Under the pieces are notes generated by a model. The model did no database searches. It saw only the letters and a list, made by a program, of their open reading frames with translations, and was not told the origin of the DNA. From Bacteroidota bacterium (GTDB taxonomy: Bacteria > Bacteroidota > Bacteroidia > B-17B0 > Aurantibacillaceae), in assembly GCA_013816615.1 (NCBI GenBank), contig JACDED010000021.1, positions 1-45,359 on the forward strand: a DNA stretch of 45,359 nucleotides, in the 5' to 3' direction. Positions 40,048-45,359 of this stretch are shown here, in pieces. The number at the start of each line of letters is the position of its first letter. Position 1 is the first letter of the stretch. The position numbers and the translations under genes were made by a program.

Positions 40048-41724
40048 ATGCTAAAAAACGCTTTTATTCTAATAGTTACAATTTCTTTTTTGATCTCTTG
40101 TTCAACAAAAAAAGAAAAAGTGGATCTTATTGTTCATAATGGTATTATTTATTCGGTAGACTCTGCTTTTACAGTGTATGAAGCAATGGCGATTAAAGGC
40201 GGGAAAATAATGGAGCTGAATTCAAACAAAGAAATTCTTGAAAAATTTGAAGCAAATGAAATAAATGATCTTAAAGGGAAAAGTGTTTTTCCTGGATTTA
40301 TAGATGCGCATTGCCATTTTTTAGGATATGGTTTGGGTTTGCAACAGGTTAATTTGGTTGGCACAAGATCATTCAATGAAGTAGTTGAAAGAACAGTGGC
40401 ATTTAGTAACAATTTACCAGCCGATGGCCCGGAAATTACTGCCGCCAATGGTAAAACAGGTTGGTTAATTGGCCGTGGCTGGGATCAAAATGACTGGGAA
40501 AGCAAACAGTATCCAACAAAAAAAGTACTTGATAGTTTATTTCCTAACCGCCCTGTTTTTCTTACAAGGATCGATGGGCACGCTGCTCTTGCAAATGAAG
40601 TTGCTTTAAAATTAGCGGGAATAAGTAATGCTACTAAAATTTCGGGCGGAGAAATTTTAAAAAATGGAAATAAATTAACCGGTGTTTTAATTGATAATGC
40701 AGTTGACCTTGTAAAAACTTTTATTCCCAAAAACAATAAAGAAAAAATTGAACATGCTTTATTAAGCGCGCAGGATAATTGTTTGGCCATGGGTTTAACA
40801 ACTGTTGACGATGCGGGTTTAATGAAACAGGACATTGATGTGATAGATGAACTTCAAAAACTTAAGAAATTAAAAATGCGTGTATATGCCATGTTAAGTG
40901 ATAGTACCCCAAACTATAATTATTATTTAAAAAACGGCCCATATAAAACAGAATGTTTAAATGTTTGCGCGTTTAAATTTTATGCTGATGGGGCTTTGGG
41001 ATCGCGCGGCGCTTGTTTACTGCATGATTATGACGATAAACAAAACTGGAAAGGATTTTTATTAAGCGAGCAAAAACATTTTGAAGAAAAAGCTAAAGAA
41101 GTTCTTGCAAAAGGTTTTCAAATGAATACACATTGCATTGGCGATTCAGCTTACAAAATAATTTTAGGAGCGTATAAAAAAGCCGGCGCCAAAAAAGAGG
41201 ACCGGTGGAGAATAGAACACGCGCAGGTTGTAGATCCTGTAGAAATGAAAAATTCAGATGGAATAATTCCTTCGGTGCAACCCACGCATGCAACCAGCGA
41301 TATGTATTGGGCAGAGGAAAGATTGGGAAATAAAAGAGTAAAATATGCTTATGCCTACAAGGAATTACTAACGGTTTGCGGGTTGGTGGCTTTGGGAACG
41401 GATTTTCCGGTAGAAGATATCTCGCCTTTTAAAACTTTTTTTGCTGCTGTGGCAAGACAGGATAATAAAGGTTTTCCTAAAGACGGATTTCAAAAAGAAA
41501 ACGCTTTATCGCGTGAAGAAACTTTAAAAGGAATGACCATTTGGGCCGCTTATTCTAATTTTGAAGAAAAAGAAAAAGGCAGTTTGGAAAAAGGAAAATT
41601 CGCCGATTTTGTTATTCTGGATACGGATATCATGAAGTGTAAGATAACGGATGTACTAAAAACTGAAGTTTTGTTTACCTATATTAATGGAGAAAAGGTT
41701 TTTGAATACAAAAGGTCAAAATAA
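40048..41724 (+). CDS. YtcJ-like amidohydrolase, lipoprotein
   Basis: 558 residues. Type II signal MLKNAFILIVTISFLISCSTKKEK with lipidated Cys18. Amidohydrolase TIM-barrel (PF07969): metal ligands HCHFLGYG (about 91), KFYADGALGSRGAC, the later MNTHCIGDSAY (His), HAQVVDP and the closing Asp in ALGTDFPVE. The flanking beta-sandwich includes IVHNGIIYSVDSAFT and EKGSLEKGKFADFVILD. Hydrolyses amide or imide bonds of an unknown substrate in the periplasm. Its 3' end overlaps the HAD gene by 9 bp (convergent). A TATATTTA promoter-like box lies just before the ATG. Confidence 0.93.
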   Translation: MLKNAFILIVTISFLISCSTKKEKVDLIVHNGIIYSVDSAFTVYEAMAIKGGKIMELNSNKEILEKFEANEINDLKGKSVFPGFIDAHCHFLGYGLGLQQVNLVGTRSFNEVVERTVAFSNNLPADGPEITAANGKTGWLIGRGWDQNDWESKQYPTKKVLDSLFPNRPVFLTRIDGHAALANEVALKLAGISNATKISGGEILKNGNKLTGVLIDNAVDLVKTFIPKNNKEKIEHALLSAQDNCLAMGLTTVDDAGLMKQDIDVIDELQKLKKLKMRVYAMLSDSTPNYNYYLKNGPYKTECLNVCAFKFYADGALGSRGACLLHDYDDKQNWKGFLLSEQKHFEEKAKEVLAKGFQMNTHCIGDSAYKIILGAYKKAGAKKEDRWRIEHAQVVDPVEMKNSDGIIPSVQPTHATSDMYWAEERLGNKRVKYAYAYKELLTVCGLVALGTDFPVEDISPFKTFFAAVARQDNKGFPKDGFQKENALSREETLKGMTIWAAYSNFEEKEKGSLEKGKFADFVILDTDIMKCKITDVLKTEVLFTYINGEKVFEYKRSK

Positions 41725-42405
41725 CGATCTTAATTCTCCGAGGTTACTAATTGATCTGCCTGTATATGTTTTATCCAGCTCAAGCGAGAAATAAATGGCT
41801 TCCCAGCCTGCATTTAGCGCGCCTTCCACATCACTTGTAAAACTATCGCCTATCATAATACATTCTTCTTTTTTAGCGCCGCTTAATGTTTCGGCTAACC
41901 TAAAGATCTGTTCATCAGGCTTGGTTAAATTATGTTCTTCGCTAATAATGATATTTGAAAAATAATTTCTCAATCCGCTACCATCAATTTTTATATGTTG
42001 AATTTCTTTAAAGCCATTAGTAATAATGTGTAATTGGTAATTCTGCTTTAAATATTCTAAAATATCAATACAACCCTCTTTAAGGTGTTTACCATTTGGT
42101 GCGCGATTCAAATAATGATCGGTAATAATTAAATTCTCATCGTAATTATCATAATCAAATTGGTTGAACACTAAATTAAAACGGTGGTTGCGCAAATATT
42201 TTTTATCAATTTCCTTTTTTGCGTATTGCAACCAAAGCAGCGAGTTTGTTTTTTTATACGTTGTATGAAAATTATTAAAATCGGTTTTTAATTTCCCGGT
42301 AAGATCAAATTCTAAAAATAATTGTTGTAATATGAGACCTGAATTCTTTTCAAAATCCCAAAGCGTGTCATCAAGGTCAAAGAAAATATGTTTGATGTGT
42401 TTCAA
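41716..42405 (-). CDS. HAD hydrolase, YjjG-type 5'-nucleotidase
   Basis: 229 residues. HAD motif 1 FFDLDDTLWDF (nucleophile Asp and general acid Asp), motif 2 HIITNGF, motif 3 Lys in NLTKPDEQIF and motif 4 MIGDSFTSDVEGALNAGW. YjjG-like proteins dephosphorylate pyrimidine (deoxy)nucleotides, thought to clear non-canonical ones. The helical cap lies at about residues 15-90. The CDS overlaps the amidohydrolase stop by 9 bp and lies 33 bp downstream of a membrane protein on the same strand. Confidence 0.9.
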   Translation of the reverse strand: MKHIKHIFFDLDDTLWDFEKNSGLILQQLFLEFDLTGKLKTDFNNFHTTYKKTNSLLWLQYAKKEIDKKYLRNHRFNLVFNQFDYDNYDENLIITDHYLNRAPNGKHLKEGCIDILEYLKQNYQLHIITNGFKEIQHIKIDGSGLRNYFSNIIISEEHNLTKPDEQIFRLAETLSGAKKEECIMIGDSFTSDVEGALNAGWEAIYFSLELDKTYTGRSISNLGELRSLF

Positions 42406-42438
42406 AAGTGATCTTTAATTTTGAATTTTAATCTTGAA

Positions 42439-42903
42439 TTATATCACTCCCCAGGCCTTTAACTGGTCATGAAAAAGATATAAAACAAAATAAAGTCCAA
42501 CAGCCCAAATAATTACCGACACGCTTAAATATAAGATCACTTTCTTCTTATCCTTAAAAAACTTCTCGGCAAAAAAAGCGCCAATAGGTTGAGATATAAG
42601 AGGGGTTATTGCTGCTATACCCGCTAAACCAAAACGCTGTTTAATGCGTATCATACGACGGGTAGTTTTTGTAAAAACTTTTTTATGAATATTTCTTTTC
42701 TCCCTGTATTTGTCCATCCCTCTTAAAATGGCAGCGCTTAAATTGGTAAAAATAATATTACCCATTATACCACCCGAACAAGCTACAAGAATTACTTTTA
42801 CAAAATTATATTTAAATACAACCACGGCAGTTGGCATTCCCAGTTTTACAAAAAAGAAGGTGCAGGTTAAAAAAACCGAAAATATTTTAAGGAATTCAGT
42901 CAA
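42439..42903 (-). CDS. Small membrane protein, COG2426/multidrug-export-like
   Basis: 154 residues with about four hydrophobic helices. First helix pair at 7-60, a basic cytoplasmic loop (RGMDKYREKRNIHKKVFTKTTRRM), then FGLAGIAAITPLISQPIGAFFAEKFF, which is the pattern of a re-entrant or broken helix in the COG2426 family, and a final helix LYLSVSVIIWAVGLYFVLY. Inner membrane; function unknown. Likely same operon as the HAD gene. Assignment to COG2426 is by pattern only. Confidence 0.65.
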   Translation of the reverse strand: MTEFLKIFSVFLTCTFFFVKLGMPTAVVVFKYNFVKVILVACSGGIMGNIIFTNLSAAILRGMDKYREKRNIHKKVFTKTTRRMIRIKQRFGLAGIAAITPLISQPIGAFFAEKFFKDKKKVILYLSVSVIIWAVGLYFVLYLFHDQLKAWGVI

Positions 42904-43019
42904 GTTTTCGTCAAATTAACGCATAGCGGCGCTGTAAAGCAAATTTATTCTTACTAAATTTTGTTATTTAAAAGGGTCAAGTATTACGCATTTTAACGTA
43001 GTAGTGTTAAATAAATTCG

Positions 43020-43027
43020 TAAATTTG
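43020..43027 (+). promoter_or_regulatory. -7 box of the glutamate dehydrogenase gene
   Basis: TAAATTTG, exact match to TAnnTTTG, 30 bases before the ATG at 43058. The upstream text has no clear TTTG at the right distance. Confidence 0.4.
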
Positions 43028-43057
43028 CCCCCCAGCAAACAACACTAAAATTTACTT

Positions 43058-44335
43058 ATGTCAACACACACAGTAAATGCAACTCAAGCAAACCACGAAA
43101 GTATGTTTGATGCTGTATTGGCCCGTTTAGATGTGGCCGCAAAATTAATGAACCTGAGCGATGAAGTTTTACAGGTGCTTAGAAATCCCAGCAAACAAGT
43201 TAAAGTAAGTTTACCTGTTATGATGGACAACGGTAAGATCCAGGTTTTTGAAGGATACCGTACTATTCACAGCACGCATTTAGGCCCGAGCAAAGGCGGT
43301 ATTCGCTATGCTATGGATGTTAATGCCGACGAAGTTATGGCTTTGGCTGCATGGATGAGCTTTAAATGTGCCGTTGCAAATCTACCGTATGGTGGTGCAA
43401 AAGGTGGTATTAAATGCGATCCGCGCGAAATGAGCGTTGGAGAGTTAGAGCGTTTAAGTCGTGCATATGCCGTATCTATGAAAGATGTATTTGGCGTTAA
43501 CAGGGATATTCCTGCGCCGGATATGGGAACAAGTGGAAGAGAAATGGCTTGGATATTAGATGAATTTAATAAAATCAATGGCGAAGATAGCCCTGGTGTA
43601 ATTACCGGAAAACCAATTGCAATTGGCGGTTCACTAGGCCGTGACGCTGCAACAGGACGTGGTGTTATGGTTAATGCTTTAGCCGCACTTAAAAAAATGG
43701 GCTTATTACCAACCGAAGTTACTGCTGTAGTGCAGGGTTTTGGTAATGTGGGCTCGCATGCAGCACGTTTATTATCTGAAAAAGGTATTAAAATTGTTGG
43801 TATCGGTGATCATACAGCTTCTTTTTATAACGAAAAAGGTATTGATATTAAAGAAGCTTTAGAATATGCGGCCAAAAACAACCGTGTGTTAAAAGGTTTT
43901 ACAGGAGCAACCGAAATTAAACACGATGATCTTTTGATCAGTAAGTGTGATGTTTTAGTGCCCGCAGCTTTACAAAATGTAATTACTGAAGAAAATGCCG
44001 GAAAGATCCAGGCTAAGTTGATAGTAGAAGGTGCAAACGGACCAACTACACCAGAGGCTGATCCGATCTTAGACGAGAAAAAAATAATTTGTGTACCCGA
44101 TATTTTAGCCAATAGCGGCGGTGTAACCGTAAGTTATTTTGAGTGGGTTCAAAATAAAGCAGGTTATTACTGGACAGAAGAAGAAGTAAATACAAAGCAC
44201 GATCTTAAAATGGAGATCGCTTTTGAAGCAGTTTGGCATAATGCATCTAGTTTTAAAACAGGTATGAGAATTGCAGCTTATATTACAGCATTACAAAAAA
44301 TTGAGCAAGGCGTTAAGCTTAAAGGGGCTTATTAA
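43058..44335 (+). CDS. gdhA: Glu/Leu/Phe/Val dehydrogenase
   Basis: 425 residues. Oxidative deamination or reductive amination of glutamate (or a branched-chain amino acid) with NAD(P). Substrate-side residues: GPSKGGIRY (Lys79), SFKCAVANLPYGGAKGGI (catalytic Lys115), DIPAPDMGT. Nucleotide-binding Rossmann GFGNVGSHAA at about 228. The long active C-terminal helix region has NSGGVTVSYFEWVQN, strongly characteristic of the GDH clade. Transcribed alone, with a strong terminator after it. Confidence 0.95.
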   Translation: MSTHTVNATQANHESMFDAVLARLDVAAKLMNLSDEVLQVLRNPSKQVKVSLPVMMDNGKIQVFEGYRTIHSTHLGPSKGGIRYAMDVNADEVMALAAWMSFKCAVANLPYGGAKGGIKCDPREMSVGELERLSRAYAVSMKDVFGVNRDIPAPDMGTSGREMAWILDEFNKINGEDSPGVITGKPIAIGGSLGRDAATGRGVMVNALAALKKMGLLPTEVTAVVQGFGNVGSHAARLLSEKGIKIVGIGDHTASFYNEKGIDIKEALEYAAKNNRVLKGFTGATEIKHDDLLISKCDVLVPAALQNVITEENAGKIQAKLIVEGANGPTTPEADPILDEKKIICVPDILANSGGVTVSYFEWVQNKAGYYWTEEEVNTKHDLKMEIAFEAVWHNASSFKTGMRIAAYITALQKIEQGVKLKGAY

Positions 44336-44353
44336 TATTAATTAACTGATAAT

Positions 44354-44398
44354 AAAACACTTAGGCCTTGATAAAAAATCAACCTAAGTGTTTTTTTT
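44354..44398 (+). terminator. Rho-independent terminator after gdhA
   Basis: AAAACACTTAGG (44354-44365) pairs perfectly with CCTAAGTGTTTT (44383-44394); loop of 17 nt, then a run of eight Ts (44391-44398). Confidence 0.9.
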
Positions 44399-44413
44399 AT
44401 TTAAAATAATTTA

Positions 44414-44421
44414 TAGATTTG
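44414..44421 (+). promoter_or_regulatory. -7 box of plsY
   Basis: TAGATTTG, exact match to TAnnTTTG, 28 bases upstream of the TTG start at 44450. No clear -33; the preceding T-run of the gdhA terminator occupies that place. Confidence 0.35.
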
Positions 44422-44449
44422 TTATAATAGAATTAACAGTCAAAACAAC

Positions 44450-45076
44450 TTGGTAGCAGTATTTATCATATTAGCGTATTTGATCGGCTCCATTCCTACA
44501 GCGGTTTGGATAGGGAAGACCTTTTATAATATTGACGTGCGTGAATTCGGCAGCGGTAACGCCGGGGCCACAAATACCTTCAGAGTTTTAGGCCAAAAAG
44601 CGGGTATTCCTGTATTAATTATAGATATTTTAAAAGGCGGAGTTGCGGTTTCACTGGCATTTTTAAGTTCTTACGTTTTTGAAAGCGATCAATTTGTTAA
44701 CCTTCAGTTAGCGCTTGGTATTGCTGCATTGGTTGGACATATCTTCCCCGTTTTTGCAGGGTTTAGAGGTGGAAAAGGGGTAGCCACAATTTTAGGCATC
44801 GTTATGTGCATTTTACCTTTATCCTGCTGTATTGCATTAGGGGTATTTTTAGTTGTACTTTTTTCTTCAAGAATGGTTTCTTTATCATCTATGCTTGCAG
44901 GTTTTACTTTCCCATTCATTCTTCATTTTATTTTTCATAACGAGAATCCTATTCTTACAACTTTCTCAATTGTGGTTGCAATATTATTAATTATAACGCA
45001 CCGCAAAAATATTATCCGTATTGCAAATAAACAGGAATCGAAAATAAATTTTGTTCGCAAAAAAGTTTCTGCTTAA
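44450..45076 (+). CDS. plsY: Glycerol-3-phosphate acyltransferase PlsY
   Basis: 208 residues starting with TTG at 44450 (VAVFIILAYLIGSIPTAVWIGK); no ATG is available near the conserved GSIPTA motif. Integral membrane enzyme that uses acyl-phosphate to acylate glycerol-3-phosphate, the first step of phospholipid synthesis. The three family motifs are present: GSGNAGATNTFRVLG, GHIFPVFAGFRGGKGVAT, and SLSSM, plus the hydrophobic helices in between. Its C-terminus (ITHRKNIIRI...) is basic. Confidence 0.95.
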   Translation: MVAVFIILAYLIGSIPTAVWIGKTFYNIDVREFGSGNAGATNTFRVLGQKAGIPVLIIDILKGGVAVSLAFLSSYVFESDQFVNLQLALGIAALVGHIFPVFAGFRGGKGVATILGIVMCILPLSCCIALGVFLVVLFSSRMVSLSSMLAGFTFPFILHFIFHNENPILTTFSIVVAILLIITHRKNIIRIANKQESKINFVRKKVSA

Positions 45077-45110
45077 GTTAAACTTCAATCAAATCAAAAT
45101 CATTTAATTT

Positions 45111-45243
45111 CTTTTGGGCGTATCCGCGAGGTTCGGCTTTGAGATATTTGTTTGCCTCACTCGCGGTCGGGCTGCTACAGGCTCCACTTCGTTCCGGCTG
45201 GTCGAGGTTACGCTATCGCTTCACTCGCCCGAGCTAAACCTTT
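45111..45243. repeat. GC-rich dispersed-repeat-like block
   Basis: A GC-rich island in AT-rich surroundings, starting TTTGGGCGTATCCGCGAGGT near 45114 and ending CGCCCGAGCTAAACC at 45240. GGGCG near 45117 and CGCCC at 45226-45230 form inverted ends, and GGTCGGGCTGCTACAGGCTC lies in the middle. It strongly resembles a repeat I have seen scattered in Bacteroidota genomes (GGGCGT...CGGGCTxxACGCT...). Only one copy is in this window. No gene is seen in the whole 45077-45359 stretch, which the window edge cuts. Confidence 0.5.
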
Positions 45244-45359
45244 CATACTAATTAGTGTTCTAAATTATACAATAAGTGATTGCGATTAGTTAATGATGTT
45301 AAATATGCTTTATTTTTATTTAAACGTTTAATTCCTATAACTGCGCTATCCATTGCTTG

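Overview
The window is a stretch of a Bacteroidota chromosome (class Bacteroidia; order not resolvable from this sequence). Evidence: the 3' end of a SprA-type T9SS translocon gene followed by gcvH and a VanZ-like gene, a secreted sugar-dehydrogenase-like protein with a T9SS type A sorting domain, Bacteroidota-typical families (GWxTD protein, DUF4783-nadC pair, TssD, putative porin, DUF2461, DUF7793-like, aminotransferase/GNAT fusion), and promoters of the Bacteroidota form TTTG-N18..21-TAnnTTTG. Base composition is AT-rich and uniform except for one GC-rich repeat at the right edge. No rRNA, tRNA, CRISPR array, phage block or classical transposase is seen.

Layout. 1-7676: sprA end, gcvH, VanZ-like gene, secreted unknown, sucD, rnhA, a GWxTD lipoprotein, AI-2E transporter and DUF2461. 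7689-10290: T9SS-sorted sugar dehydrogenase, DUF486 and MarC membrane proteins. 10400-14782: a four-gene + strand cluster with a double CbxX-type AAA ATPase carrying a duplicated N-terminal domain, a tiny K-channel-like pore protein, a glycosyltransferase and a frameshifted DUF1801 gene. 14816-17058: orphan TssD, nadC, DUF4783, rlmH. 17361-25200: porin, patatin, then a minus-strand operon mlaD / membrane Fe-S protein / GxxExxY nuclease / CCG-domain Fe-S protein / TPR lipoprotein. 25264-29181: TrmH-like methyltransferase, ECF sigma factor, probable anti-sigma-like membrane protein, TMTC-like glycosyltransferase. 29187-33703: DAHP synthase-chorismate mutase, a Cys-rich micropeptide gene, an unknown, and a DUF7793-like / PAS kinase / response regulator operon. 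33891-45076: aminotransferase-GNAT fusion, small unknown, zinc-less sirtuin, DPP IV, NTF2-like, YtcJ-like amidohydrolase, HAD phosphatase, membrane protein, glutamate dehydrogenase, plsY.

Most striking signal: a family of short elements whose ends carry the triplet CAC repeated about every 9 bp and pointing inward as inverted repeats. Two non-coding copies of about 160 bp (4439-4598 and, inverted, 17149-17305) align at both ends and in the centre. They share a central hairpin at the same offset whose stem sequence is completely different but still pairs. A third, longer element (22339-22878) has the same 9-bp CAC periodicity at both ends and encloses exactly one gene, a GxxExxY PD-(D/E)XK nuclease, wedged between two Fe-S genes of one operon. 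I infer that these may be non-autonomous and gene-bearing forms of one element class.

Most other genes are housekeeping: central metabolism (sucD, gcvH, gdh), NAD and aromatic synthesis, RNA modification, phospholipid synthesis and envelope functions, with small operons on both strands, frequent tight couplings and several non-ATG starts.
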